A model generated the notes under the pieces. It was given only the letters and a program-made list of their open reading frames with translations, was not told the DNA's origin and did not search any database. Below, one piece after another: positions 13,482 to 27,800 of a stretch of DNA of 64,000 bases (positions are counted from its first letter, which is position 1; the number at the start of each line of letters is the position of its first letter). The translations under genes were made by a program, and so were the position numbers. The stretch covers positions 483,046-547,045 of the forward strand of contig SCFE01000024.1 of NCBI GenBank assembly GCA_004352715.1. Direction: 5' to 3'. This DNA is from Hofstenia miamia (Eukaryota; Xenacoelomorpha; Acoela).

Positions 13482-16400
13482 TTCATTTTAGTATATAACC
13501 AATGGTTGATGAGGAAAATAATTCATATAATAAATAAATTATATAAAGCTAAGAATATTTGGTTTTCATTGATGATTTAGATGTATATATTGTATTTCAA
13601 TTGCGTTGTATTTACTTTGAAGTAAAGATTTCTATGTAATAAAACGTATATTTCATCCCTATCAGAAACAAAAGTTGATATTGTATACTTTCAACTCTAA
13701 AATATGATATGTGTTTTACATGAATTAGGGAGGGTGGGAATACCATGTATGCTGGATCAAAAACGCGGTGGCGGATTACGCTGAGTATGCTTCTAGAAAC
13801 ACATTTGATTAAGGTAGTGTAACTTCGTCAGAGGAATTAAAGTGTTCTTGCATATTCCATGTATTTAGTTACTAAAGAGTAGGTTTTTGCATAACTTAAA
13901 ACTATATGCGTTGTAATTCTATTATGAATATTTATATATATATATGTAACTTAAATTATAACTTTTTGTTTCATACCTGCAAACTTCCGAGAGGAGCTAG
14001 GTCCATTATCATAGATAGGGGGTTAATACTTGCTCCAAATGCTTCCATTATAAATTGATGATTTAATTGCATAATAACTCCCAACTCTTGACGAAGTTCG
14101 AAAAAGGCTTTGGATACTTCTTTCACTAAAGATTTTGCCCAAAACAAACGCTTGTTCTCTAAGTAGGCGCGCTCTCTTTCTGGAATGCCAACGTTGTTAC
14201 CACAGATAACTGGTTGGTAGTACTTCACAGCAACTGTTAATTTTTCATTATCATCAGATGGCGAATTTATTTTAGCTCTGAACACTGAACCAAATCCTCC
14301 TGATCCCAGATACTAAAAACCTTCGTGTAAATTGTAAGTTGTAGAAAACCTCAATATTAGGAATAAAAACAATAATAAAAAAACTACCCTTAGATTTAAA
14401 TTCAATAGCCGGTTTGTTACGTGTCGCGCTTGTTTTGCTGACAGATTCTAATTTTGCTTCACGTACAGGTATAACATGCAGTCGCGTGTTGGGCGACGGT
14501 ACCCGCGACGGGATTTTCTGGAATGTTGTCTACACAGTTCACTGAAGAAATAATTTCATCACATCAAAGTGAACGACCGCATTAGGTTACAGTTAGACTA
14601 AGTGATTGGTCGCCTGTGATCTACACATTTGAAAGAGTCGCACACATATGACCCGCTTCATTTTAATTAAATCTAATTCGGCCTATTTTATGTCTTTTTA
14701 TATGTCTTCAATTATTGGTTTGCTAGATCAATATTGAGGATGTTAAAATTTTATAATATAAACTAATACACTTAAGAATGTAAATTTTTCAAATAATTGC
14801 TAATAATTCTAGAGCATTTACAGCATTTTATTTTAACTAATATCTATTTTTTCAATACCTCGACGCAAGTCAGGCCCATGTCTATCTCTGTTGCTACAAA
14901 ATCAATATTCCAGGTAAGAAAGTACTAAATTGAGTGACTTAGAAAAACTAGTAGCAAATGTAGGCTCTTGGTTTATATTTCGATAACATTTCAGAAGATG
15001 AAGCGGCAAGCTTCACTTCAACTGAAATGTTAAATTTATTAAATGATCAAAATTAATTTACTTACTTTGTTAACATTAATGTTCTTTCGCGCAAAGAGCA
15101 TTTCTTTGGGTAAATCGTGAAATAGTAGTTCAGGTGCCATTTTGAAGACTGGCTGGATTCCATGCACACTGCAAACTGGAGCTATGCCCAAGCATGACAA
15201 AAGGAGAACCTCCTCGTAGAAGAAAACATTCAAGCTGTGTGTAGCTACAATTACATCCTCAAAATCAAAACCTTCGGTTTTTCGCGTAAGTCTAATAGTA
15301 TCTAAGAATTCATCACTAGAATCTCCACCTGATGATATAGATGCTGAATGCAAGCTGCAGCTGTCAGAATCAAACTTAGTGTAAATATCTTCTGGTAGGG
15401 TAATTTTTGATTTATAATTTTGTAATGAGACTGCAGATTCATATTTTGAAACCGGACTGTAAGGAAAAGATTCGTCATGGAATGAACGATGACTCAAAGA
15501 ATGAAAACGACTCAATGAATCTGTAACACTCCCAACTCTTGCTATGTTTGATGCACATTCACTTGATGTTGGTACTGGTATTTCCGGTTCTACTGTGTTA
15601 AATACCTCGTCTGATTCAGGTTCAGTATCCTCTATTTCCATTACAACTATTAGGTTTTCACTTCCTTGGTAAATATGGCGATGTACTGTTGAAATGCACT
15701 CATTGCATGGTATAAGTCTTTCAACTAAAGCTTCACCTTCCATCGTTTCAAGAAATCTATCACCTAAAGATGGGTACCATTCATCAAGCAATGAGTCAAT
15801 ACGTTCAGTTAGAACTTCCATAATTTTAGCTGCAGTGCCAGAAGAGGTATTCATATGCAAGCTAACTTTCTCTTGCTCATCTGTTATTGTTAACTCCGTA
15901 TGTGGAATATATATTTCAATAATTTTCTGTAGATTATCAATACAATATTCTTTTAACTGAAATACAGGATCATGCGGCATTACATTAAGTTCTGGATTAA
16001 GCAAATAGTTACTGTAATTTTCAGGCTTATTTAAAAACAGCTTTCCTATCCGTCTTTCAACAAAGTCTAAAAACGTAGTTTGCTCTGATTCTGAGGAAGG
16101 CAGCACTTCCTTTAAGTGAAAAATTTCTGTTCCCAGGTGATTTAATCTCAGTCCAGTTTTCCAACAAGTCCATTTAGCCGTTGTTTCCTTAAAAATCTTT
16201 AAATGTTTCGTTAATTTTTGAGAAGCATCGCTTTGCAAGAAAATAGAATTTGAAATTTCACAAAATATGTTATCTGACATTAGACGGGCAATAAGACGAG
16301 GCCATAATCCAGTAGGAACATAAGCAACCAAGTAGNNNNNNNNNNNNNNNNNNNNNNNNNNNNNNNNNNNNNNNNNNNNNNNNNNNNNNNNNNNNNNNNN

Positions 16401-18392
16401 NNNNNNNNNNNNNNNNNNNNNNNNNNNNNNNNNNNNNNNNNNNNNNNNNNNNNNNNNNNNNNNNNNNNNNNNNNNNNNNNNNNNNNNNNNNNNNNNNNNN
16501 NNNNNNNNNNNNNNNNNNNNNNNNNNNNNNNNNNNNNNNNNNNNNNNNNNNNNNNNNNNNNNNNNNNNNNNNNNNNNNNNNNNNNNNNNNNNNNNNNNNN
16601 NNNNNNNNNNNNNNNNNNNNNNNNNNNNNNNNNNNNNNNNNNNNNNNNNNNNNNNNNNNNNNNNNNNNNNNNNNNNNNNNNNNNNNNNNNNNNNNNNNNN
16701 NNNNNNNNNNNNNNNNNNNNNNNNNNNNNNNNNNNNNNNNNNNNNNNNNNNNNNNNNNNNNNNNNNNNNNNNNNNNNNNNNNNNNNNNNNNNNNNNNNNN
16801 NNNNNNNNNNNNNNNNNNNNNNNNNNNNNNNNNNNNNNNNNNNNNNNNNNNNNNNNNNNNNNNNNNNNNNNNNNNNNNNNNNNNNNNNNNNNNNNNNNNN
16901 NNNNNNNNNNNNNNNNNNNNNNNNNNNNNNNNNNNNNNNNNNNNNNNNNNNNNNNNNNNNNNNNNNNNNNNNNNNNNNNNNNNNNNNNNNNNNNNNNNNN
17001 NNNNNNNNNNNNNNNNNNNNNNNNNNNNNNNNNNNNNNNNNNNNNNNNNNNNNNNNNNNNNNNNNNNNNNNNNNNNNNNNNNNNNNNNNNNNNNNNNNNN
17101 NNNNNNNNNNNNNNNNNNNNNNNNNNNNNNNNNNNNNNNNNNNNNNNNNNNNNNNNNNNNNNNNNNNNNNNNNNNNNNNNNNNNNNNNNNNNNNNNNNNN
17201 NNNNNNNNNNNNNNNNNNNNNNNNNNNNNNNNNNNNNNNNNNNNNNNNNNNNNNNNNNNNNNNNNNNNNNNNNNNNNNNNNNNNNNNNNNNNNNNNNNNN
17301 NNNNNNNNNNNNNNNNNNNNNNNNNNNNNNNNNNNAGGCCTTAAATTGTAATAAAATAAAATAAAATACAATTTGAAGTTGTTGCAACCCTGCCATGAGT
17401 ACTCCCTTGCTGCACTCTACGATTATGTCATCACTATGCTCTTATTCGCAATTCCTCTAAATTAATGGTAATTTACTTGATTGAATAATTTGTATCTAAT
17501 CTCATTTGAGTACGCGGTGTGAAACCGAATATTATTTAAAGGACCGATTATTTGCATATACTGCAGACCGGACCGCGGTCCTGATTGAATTATTTCAAGT
17601 AAAATATTTAGTAAATTTTTATTAAGGGATTATGATATTTAATAAAAGTATGGAAAAGTAGGGAAGCCTAGGAAAAAAACTCCACAATTCTTTAGCATTA
17701 ACTAAAAATGGTATAGAAAGGGGGGAATACTCTCTCAGGACGAATATGGTTAAGAACAACATTTAGACATGAATCTTAGCAGCTTAGTCTACAATCGAAG
17801 AATTCAATTGATTAAATGTCATTTGCACGTTTCACACAAAGTTAGCTGTTAAGTTATTTTGTCTAAAAAATTTCAGTGCCCCTTTCATATTTCCGGATCA
17901 GATAACTGCACCAATGATTCGAATGTTGGTAATCTGATTATTTTAACTCAACATATAATCACATAGATGTAGTATGTATAGTCTTTGAGAAAAGTACAGG
18001 TTTGAACAACACGTACAGAGCGTTGACCCCTTAGAATTTTAATGAGGATGCATTTTTGTTATATTTATAAGGAGGTTGCCTTTGTTGTATTATATTTTAT
18101 AGTTTTCATTGTTGCAATATACAAGCATAGGGTTATTTTATTCAATTTAAAAGCATATGTGTGCAAAAAATTCTAGCCTGAAAAGGTTTTTACTAAATAT
18201 TACACTTCCAGAAAAATGATGATAATATATAAGCATTAAAATTATTTTAGATATAGGTATACACCATATATCAGCGCTACTGGAGGTTACACAGCATTGA
18301 AAAGGGTACAACGTTTCGAAATAAAACTTACTTCAGGGTGTACAGAGCGTTGAGGGGTTATATATATATATATATATATACCCCTCAACGAA

Positions 18393-18433
<41 letters not shown>

Positions 18434-18789
18434 GCACACATTTGAATAAAAATTTGTTTGATTTAATAATTTACAAATATTCGATTATGATAAATCGTAG
18501 CATGCTTAAAAGACAGATAATTACACTTTTCACATTTTTATTTTGTTTCATTTTCCATAATATTTAGCCCCAATATAGAGCTTTTTATATTTCTCGTTCC
18601 TCTTTGTACTTGAACAGCATATAAACAGATATATATATAGCTTATTTTTTTAAATTATTTAAGCATCCCTAAACGACTTAGTACAGACTTATGGATACAA
18701 TCTGCTTTATCCACATCTTTAAGTAATTTTAAAGAGCATAATAACAAAATATGGAAATCTTTGGATAGACAATTTAGGCAATATCAGGC

Positions 18790-18825
<36 letters not shown>

Positions 18826-21800
18826 TTCATTTTAGTATATAACCAATGGTTGATGAGGAAAATAATTCATATAATAAATAAATTATATAAAGCTAAGAAT
18901 ATTTGGTTTTCTTTGATGATTTAGATGTATATATTGTATTTCAATTGCGTTGTATTTACTTTGAAGTAAAAATGTCTATGTAATAAAACATATATTTCAT
19001 TCCTATCAGAAACAAAAGTTGATATTGTATACTTTCAACTCTAAAATATGATATGTGTTTTACATGAATTAGGGAGGGTGGGAATACCATGCATGCTGGA
19101 TAAAAAACGCGGTGGCGGATTACGCTGAGTATGCTTATGTGGATGTGTGTACAAGTTCTAGAAACACATTTGATTAAGGTAGTGTAACTTCGTCAGAAGA
19201 ATTAAAGTGTTCTTGCATATTCCATGTACTTAGTTACTAAAGAGTAGGTTTTTTCTTAACCTGAAACTATATGCGTTGTAATTCTATTATGAATATTTAT
19301 ATATATGTAACTTAAATTATAACTTTTTGTTTCATACCTGCAAACTTCCGAGAGGAGCTAGGTCCATTATCATAGATAGGGGGTTAATACTTGCTCCAAA
19401 TGCTTCCATTATAAATTGATGATTTAATTGCATAATAACTCCCAACTCTTGACGAAGTTCGAAAAAGGCTTTGGATACTTCTTTCACTAAAGATTTTGCC
19501 CAAAACAAACGCTTGTTCTCTAAGTAGGCGCGCTCTCTTTCTGGAATGCCAACGTTGTTACCACAGATAACTGGTTGGTAGTACTTCACAGCAACTGTTA
19601 ATTTTTCATTATCATCAGATGGCGAATTTATTTTAGCTCTGAAAACTGAACCAAATCCTCCTGATCCCAGATACTAAAAACCTTCGTGTAAATTGTAAGT
19701 TGTAGAAAACCTCAATATTACGAATAAAAACAATAATAAAAAAACTACCCTTAGATTTAAATTCAATAGCCGGTTTGTTACGTGTCGCGCTTGTTTTGCT
19801 GACAGATTCTAATTTTGCTTCACGTACAGGTATAACATGCAGTCGCGTGTACGCGCGACGGGATTTTCTGGAATGTTGTCTACACAGTTCACTGAAGAAA
19901 TAATTTCATCACATCAAAGTGAACGACCGCTTAGGTTACAGTTAGACTAAGTGATTGGTCGCCTGTGATCTACACATTTGAAAGAGTCGCACACATATGA
20001 CCCGTTTCATTTTAATTAAATCTAATTCGGCCTATTTTATGTCTTTTTATATGTCTTCAATTATTGGTTTGCTAGATCAATATTGAGGATGTTAAAATTT
20101 TATAATATAAACTAATACACTTAAGAATGTAAATTTTTCAAATAATTGCTAATAATTCTAGAGCATTTACAGCATTTTATTTTAACTAATATCTATTTTT
20201 TCAATACCTCGACGCAAGTCAGGCCCATGTCTATCTCTGTTGCTACAAAATCAATATTCCAGGTAAGAAAGTACTAAATTGAGTGACTTAGAAAAATTAG
20301 TAGCAAATGTAAGCTCTTGGTTTATATTTCGATAACATTTCAGAAGATGAAGTGGCAAGCTTCAACTGAAATGTTAAATTTATTAAATGAACAAAATTAA
20401 TTTACTTACTTTGTTAACATTAATGTTCTTTCGCGCAAAGAGCATTTCTTTGGGTAAATCGTGAAATAGTAGTTCAGGTGCCATTTTGAAGACTGGCTGG
20501 ATTCCATGCACACTGCAAACTGGAGCTATGCCCAAGCATGACAAAAGGAGAACCTCCTCGTAGAAGAAAACATTCAAGCTGTGTGTAGCTACAATTACAT
20601 CCTCAAAATCAAAACCTTCGGTTTTTCGCGTAAGTCTAATAGTATCTAAGAATTCATCACTAGAATCTCCACCTGATGATATAGATGCTGAATGCAAGCT
20701 GCAGCTGTCAGAATCAAACTTAGTGTAAATATCTTCTGGTAGGGTAATTTTTGATTTATAATTTTGTAATGAGACTGCAGATTCATATTTTGAAACCGGA
20801 CTGTAAGGAAAAGATTCGTCATGGAATGAACGATGACTCAAAGAATGAAAACGACTCAATGAATCTGTAACACTCCCAACTCTTGCTATGTTTGATGCAC
20901 ATTCACTTGATGTTGGTACTGGTATTTCCGGTTCTACTGTGTTAAATACCTCGTCTGATTCAGGTTCAGTATCCTCTATTTCCATTACAACTATTAGGTT
21001 TTCACTTCCTTGGTAAATATGGCGATGTACTGTTGAAATGCACTCATTGCATGGTATAAGTCTTTCAACTAAAGCTTCACCTTCCATCGTTTCAAGAAAT
21101 CTATCACCTAAAGATGGGTACCATTCATCAAGCAATGAGTCAATACGTTCAGTTAGAACTTCCATAATTTTAGCTGCAGTGCCAGAAGAGGTATTCATAT
21201 GCAAGCTAACTTTCTCTTGCTCATCTGTTATTGTTAACTCCGTATGTGGAATATATATTTCAATAATTTTCTGTAGATTATCAATACAATATTCTTTTAA
21301 CTGAAATACAGGATCATGCGGCATTACATTAAGTTCTGGATTAAGCAAATAGTTACTGTAATTTTCAGGCTTATTTAAAAACAGCTTTCCTATCCGTCTT
21401 TCAACAAAGTCTAAAAACGTAGTTTGCTCTGATTCTGAGGAAGGCAGCACTTCCTTTAAGTGAAAAATTTCTGTTCCCAGGTGATTTAATCTCAGTCCAG
21501 TTTTCCAACAAGTCCATTTAGCCGTTGTTTCCTTAAAAATCTTTAAATGTTTCGTTAATTTTTGAGAAGCATCGCTTTGCAAGAAAATAGAATTTGAAAT
21601 TTCACAAAATATGTTATCTGACATTAGACGGGCAATAAGACGAGGCCATAATCCAGTAGGAACATAAGCAACCAAGTAGTACTTCGATAAAGCAAGACTA
21701 GTGTCTTGCTTTGCATGTACTCGAAAATTAACTGCGTTAGAACCANCGGGTCGCGCTTGTTTTGCTGACAGGATTCTAATTTTGCTTCACGTACGGGTAT

Positions 21801-24800
21801 AACATGCAGTCGCGTGTACTCGCGACGGGATTTTCTGGAATGTTGTCTACACAGTTCACTGAAGAAATAATTTCATCACATCAAAGTGATTGGTCGCCTG
21901 TGATCTACACATTTGAAAGAGTCGCACACATATGACCCGCTTCATTTTAATTAAATCTAATTCGGCCTATTTTATGTCTTTTTATATGTCTTCAATTATT
22001 GGTTTGCTAGATCATTATTGAGGATGCTAAAATTTTATAATATAAACTAATACACTTAAGAATGTAAATTTTTCAAATAATTGCTAATAATTCTAGAGCA
22101 TTTACAGCATTTTATTTTAACTAATATCTATTTTTTCAATACCTCGACGCAAGTCAGGCCCATGTCTATCTCTGTTGCTACAAAATCAATATTCCAGGTA
22201 AGAAAGTACTAAATTGAGTGACTTAGAAAAACTAGTAGCAAATGTAGGCTCTTGGTTTATATTTCGATAACATTTCAGAAGATGAAGCGGCAAGCTTCAC
22301 TTCAACTGAAATGTTAAATTTATTAAATGATCAAAATTAATTTACTTACTTTGTTAACATTAATGTTCTTTCGCGCAAAGAGCATTTCTTTGGGTAAATC
22401 GTGAAATAGTAGTTCAGGTGCCATTTTGAAGACTGGCTGGATTCCATGCACACTGCAAACTGGAGCTATGCCCAAGCATGACAAAAGGAGAACCTCCTCG
22501 TAGAAGAAAACATTCAAGCTGTGTGTAGCTACAATTACATCCTCAAAATCAAAACTTTCGGTTTTTCGCGTAAGTCTAATAGTATCTAAGAATTCATCAC
22601 TAGAATCTCCACCTGATGATATAGATGCTGAATGCAAGCTGCAGCTGTCAGAATCAAACTTAGTGTAAATATCTTCTGGTAGGGTAATTTTTGATTTATA
22701 ATTTTGTAATGAGACTGCAGATTCATATTTTGAAACCGGACTGTAAGGAAAAGATTCGTCATGGAATGAACGATGACTCAAAGAATGAAAACGACTCAAT
22801 GAATCTGTAACACTCCCAACTCTTGCTATGTTTGATGCACATTCACTTGATGTTGGTACTGGTATTTCCGGTTCTACTGTGTTAAATACCTCGTCTGATT
22901 CAGGTTCAGTATCCTCTATTTCCATTACAACTATTAGGTTTTCACTTCCTTGGTAAATATGGCGATGTACTGTTGAAATGCACTCATTGCATGGTATAAG
23001 TCTTTCAACTAAAGCTTCACCTTCCATCGTTTCAAGAAATCTATCACCTAAAGATGGGTACCATTCATCAAGCAATGAGTCAATACGTTCAGTTAGAACT
23101 TCCATAATTTTAGCTGCAGTGCCAGAAGAGGTATTCATATGCAAGCTAACTTTCTCTTGCTCATCTGTTATTGTTAACTCCGTATGTGGAATATATATTT
23201 CAATAATTTTCTGTAGATTATCAATACAATATTCTTTTAACTGAAATACAGGATCATGCGGCATTACATTAANATTTTAGCTGCAGTGCCAGAAGAGGTA
23301 TTCATATGCAAACTAACTTTCTCTTGCTCATCTGTTATTGTTAACTCCGTATGTGGAATATATATTTCAATAATTTTCTGTAGATTATCAATACAATATT
23401 CTTTTAACTGAAATACAGGATCATGCGGCATTACATTAAGTTCTGGATTAAGCAAATAGTTACTGTAATTTTCAGGCTTATTTAAAAACAGCTTTCCTAT
23501 CCGTCTTTCAACAAAGTCTAAAAACGTAGTTTGCTCTGATTCTGAGGAAGGCAGCACTTCCTTTAAGTGAAAAATTTCTGTTCCCAGGTGATTTAATCTC
23601 AGTCCAGTTTTCCAACAAGTCCATTTAGCCGTTGTTTCCTTAAAAATCTTTAAATGTTTCGTTAATTTTTGAGAAGCATCGCTTTGCAAGAAAATAGAAT
23701 TTGAAATTTCACAAAATATGTTATCTGACATTAGACGGGCAATAAGACGAGGCCATAATCCAGTAGGAACATAAGCAACCAAGTAGTACTTCGATAAAGC
23801 AAGACTAGTGTCTTGCTTTGCATGTACTCGAAAATTAACTGCGTTAGAACCAATAATTGGTCTAAATGTGTATGTACGAGGTCTTTGCTTTCTTCTTCTT
23901 ACAAATTCGCCTGAAACAATATCAATAGCTCTGTCAATTGTATGAATATATCGCCTATTTTCAACAACTTGGAATCCGGTAAATACTGGTTTGTCTACAG
24001 AAGTAATTAAAATATCTCTATCTGTGTTCTTGTAACTCTTTAGATCCCTTTCAGTTGGAAAATGTGAGGGTATTATCATATGTTCGCCATCATACGTCAA
24101 TGCCACTTCAAATTGAGCCAGAAGAACGACAAGTATTTCAGCAAGAGCAGACTTTTCCTTGTTTGGTGATTTTTTGTTAATAATCGACTTTAGCCTTGAA
24201 ACTGATATAACCCCCTTTCCCTTTGGATGGGTAAATATTTCTGGGCGCACATATTTCACACTAATTATTTCTGCGAGTTGATCACAAAGCCACTGGGGAT
24301 CAATAAAATATCGATCATTTAAAAGAGTGCTCGAATAATGCAAAACTATGCCGTTCTCATGAAGAAACGACGTAACACTTTTCAATTCATGAAGATCCAA
24401 GGCCATGTTTTTCTCTCTTCTGAGATATTCATTAATTTTTTCTCTAAACTGCTCAAAGCTCAAAATTGGTTCAACATTTTGTGACCGCATGCTAATACGT
24501 ATAGCTTTCACAGCATCTTCAACAAAAATGTAGTAATCGGGAACAGTTTGTTCCATGAGTTTTTCTTTGGTATTGTAGTCCGCCATGTTTGCAGCGATCT
24601 CATATATTTTGTCACAGAGTGTTTCAATGTTGTACCTACCTTTTCTGACACTACTCACAAATATGACATCAACTATTTCTGGAATACCTTTCTTCGACCT
24701 TTCAGATATTTTTTTATATCGACGCTCTATCTCTTCTTTAATCGAACTTGGATAATGTTTCCCATACTTCTTCTCATTCTTTTTATATTCATCGTAGTGG

Positions 24801-27800
24801 GTGCCTACTATTATGACAAAGGCATTTTCAGTACAAGACTGAATGTTATTGAGCCATAAATTCAACTCCTGTATGTATGATTTTGGCTGACACATGTTAA
24901 AAATGAGAAGATATATAGAGCGAGTTGTTAAAAAGTATTGATGTGTTACATAGTATTCTTCCTGCCCTGCAAAATCCCACGTATAAAATGTGATTGGAAC
25001 CCGTCTTTGATTGGACCCAACCGGATATATCCAATCAGCAATATCTACACCGACTGTACTTACTGGAGTTTCTGACGTTTGATCCGCCATTGCATTATCT
25101 TGTTCAATATATCCCTGACGGAATGCCCAATTTAAGGTCTGTTTTACATCTCCTGAGCTACTTGCATGTCTTTGCTTTCGGAGGGCATTCAGCAGCACTG
25201 TTTTACCAACATTTGAATGGCCAACAAACATCAGTTTTATTCTGCGATAAGGTTTGGAATTCTTAAGTAACCCTTCCATATACTTGGTAAATTCTTTACA
25301 CGTAGCTCGATGCTCTCTGGATGAAAGTCGTGCTTTTAGATCATTAGTTAAATTGCATCCAGATGCTCGAAAACTAAAAAGTTTATGCAAAAGGCCGATC
25401 TGTAGGGGTAATGTTCGAATACCTGAATTGTTTGAAATATCCAATACAGATAATTCATCAAGTAATCCAATTGATGATGGAATTTCAAATAAATTGTTAT
25501 CATTTAAATATAATGAGCCCAGTTTAGGAAAAAGAGCACGCTGAATGTTGTCTTCTGCAAGAGGTTCAATGTTCCCCAAAATTACTATTTCTGTTAAAAG
25601 GTTTTCACTAAGATTAAGTTGCTTCAAGAAAGGAAGCTGTTGGTGACGCTTATGTGAGCACCTCGTTGTAGAAAGTTTTCTATTTTCTTTAAATGACCCA
25701 GTCGACATGCTGCCTCTGACACTGACTTTTCTCAAGCATTCTAACGCAAGAAGCTTGGTATCATTAATTAATTTAATCTTGTTGCTTTGCAATTCAATCA
25801 GCTCAATACAGAATGGAAATTGTTCAGGAAATCCAAGCCTGTCTATCTTGTTGTTTTTTGCGAAAAGATTTACAAGATTTGGAGCTAAACAAGACAAAGA
25901 TTTCGGCAAGCTAGCTAAACCGCAGTTATTTAACTTTAAAGTTTTTAGGCATGAACCCTGTTTTTGCCCCTGATCAGGTTCAAGATAGTCTAAAACAGGC
26001 TTATAATTGTTTTTCCAATATCCACGTTGCACTGATTTAAAAGCGTTGGCTGATGTTGGTATTGATTTAGAATATTTAGGTAGGCCAAGCTCATTATTAG
26101 CAAACGCACTATTACACTGTCGATCTCTTTGTTCCATGCCCTCTGAACTATCACTCCATTCAATTGAATTTACCGAAGAGTCATCTGAAAGGCTTGCCTC
26201 ATGCTCAGAGGGTCCTTGATAATCGGATCCTTGTTGGGGATTCGTCATAAATGGCATATCAAGGCATTCTTCTATCAGCCCTTCTGGAAGCGCATGCAAA
26301 TTTGGATTTTCTGAAAGGTCAATATGAGACAGAGTGTTAGAACACCACATGTCCTGTGGCACAATTCTTAAGTCATTATGACTTAAGTCGATTTCACGAA
26401 GATTCGGAAGTTGAAACCACCAACGAGGAACTTCTCTTAATCGATTCCCACGCATACGTAGTTCTTCTAACAAAGATTTCTCAATATCTTCATTAGTTAC
26501 TAATGAAAAATCTTCAATTTCATCTATGACATTATTTCTAAGATCAATTACTACTAGAGACGATAGAAAGAAAATCTTAGAAGGCACATAGCATATTGAT
26601 TCGCAATTTTCAATCTTAATTTTGGTGATGCAGTCCATGAGGTGTGCATGAAGAGCATTTTTAATTAAACTTTCCTCTTGGCTTTTGTAAAACTGGAAAG
26701 CCGCTTGGTTAAGCCAGCTTAAGTCGATAGTTTGAATTTTTTCCACATTCATCCAGTGAATTAGTAAAGGCTTTAGCTCAATAGTGTCTTGCTCTTCCTA
26801 AAATATATATTTTAAAAATTTATCTCTCAAGTTAATACATGAAATTCTAGAATGTTATCCTTGTAGGAGTATTAGAATTTAGTTAAATGCACGTAATAAT
26901 TTAAATAATTTTTTATAAAAAATAAAATTTTAGTTTTCTAATTTCAAAAATAATCCGCTACGCTATGAATTTACCTAAAATTGAGCGAATTCCTTAATGT
27001 GTGAAAAATTTTAATTTTCTATTAGTGACTTACAGCCTACGGACAATGGTGCACAGGCATGAACTTCTATAGCACGGACACTGGTCGGCCATACGAGCTC
27101 GTTGTTAGAGAATTCTTAAAATGATTTGTTTGAATTACATTAAGACTATTGATTGAAAATAATTTTCTATCTATGTAATCTATATGTCTATCTATTTATA
27201 TGTATGTCATGCAAGCAGTGTCATATTCTGATGAGGCTGAGATTCCAGTAATTAATCAGAATACCACTTAACGAATTTTCACGTTTTTGAATTATTGTCA
27301 ATTATTCGGTTACGTGATTTTTTTGATTTGTCAAAGAACTTTTCCTGAATCGCGACATAATTGTGACTTTTTCATGATAAAATTAAGGTTTTCATTGATA
27401 CCAACGAAAGTACTTACTTTCGTTTTTGTCGTAAACTACATTGATAGGTGTTATGACCGCCTCGATATTCATGGAAAATAGTGCTGCCGTAGATTTTGTT
27501 TTTGCTTTACGGTATTTAGCTCCGGCCACAACGTGCTTAATATATGGACAAGGGCAAACCAAAAGACCTATTTTTATGGATAAGGGCTACTACCTCCAGC
27601 TTATATCAATAATGAAACAAAGAGTACCATTAAGTATATATGTATATGTATCCACAAAAATTTTATTTCTCCTGCAATTGCCTAAGGTGATATCAACCAA
27701 TCTTATAGAAAAAATCGATCCACAATCAACTACCTTTTTATATTCCAAAACCACATGTGTCAACCATTGAACAATGAATTTACTAGTGGAATCCATGCTT

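Larger units (their letters stand above)
11992..16335 (-). repeat. Duplicated block (haplotig of 17336-21679)
   Basis: Both blocks begin aggccttaaattg right after a 1,000-N gap and match to the end of this block, where another 1,000-N gap begins. They share exon 5, the 3' part of exon 4, two (TA)n microsatellites and the hairpin near 13.0/18.36 kb. Small indels distinguish them (e.g. about 20 bp extra near 19136-19158; a different junction near 14490/19849). Interpreted as unmerged alleles. Confidence 0.88.

Noticed and set aside
13977-19673. True tandem duplication of kinase exon 5 giving alternative exons
   Set aside because: The duplicated blocks end exactly at scaffold gaps, match through introns as well as exons, and differ in exon 5 by a silent base; a haplotype duplicate is simpler.
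24548-26219. Several plus-strand frames of 70-103 codons opposite LRRK exon 4
   Set aside because: They are antisense shadows of the LRR/Roc/COR coding sequence.
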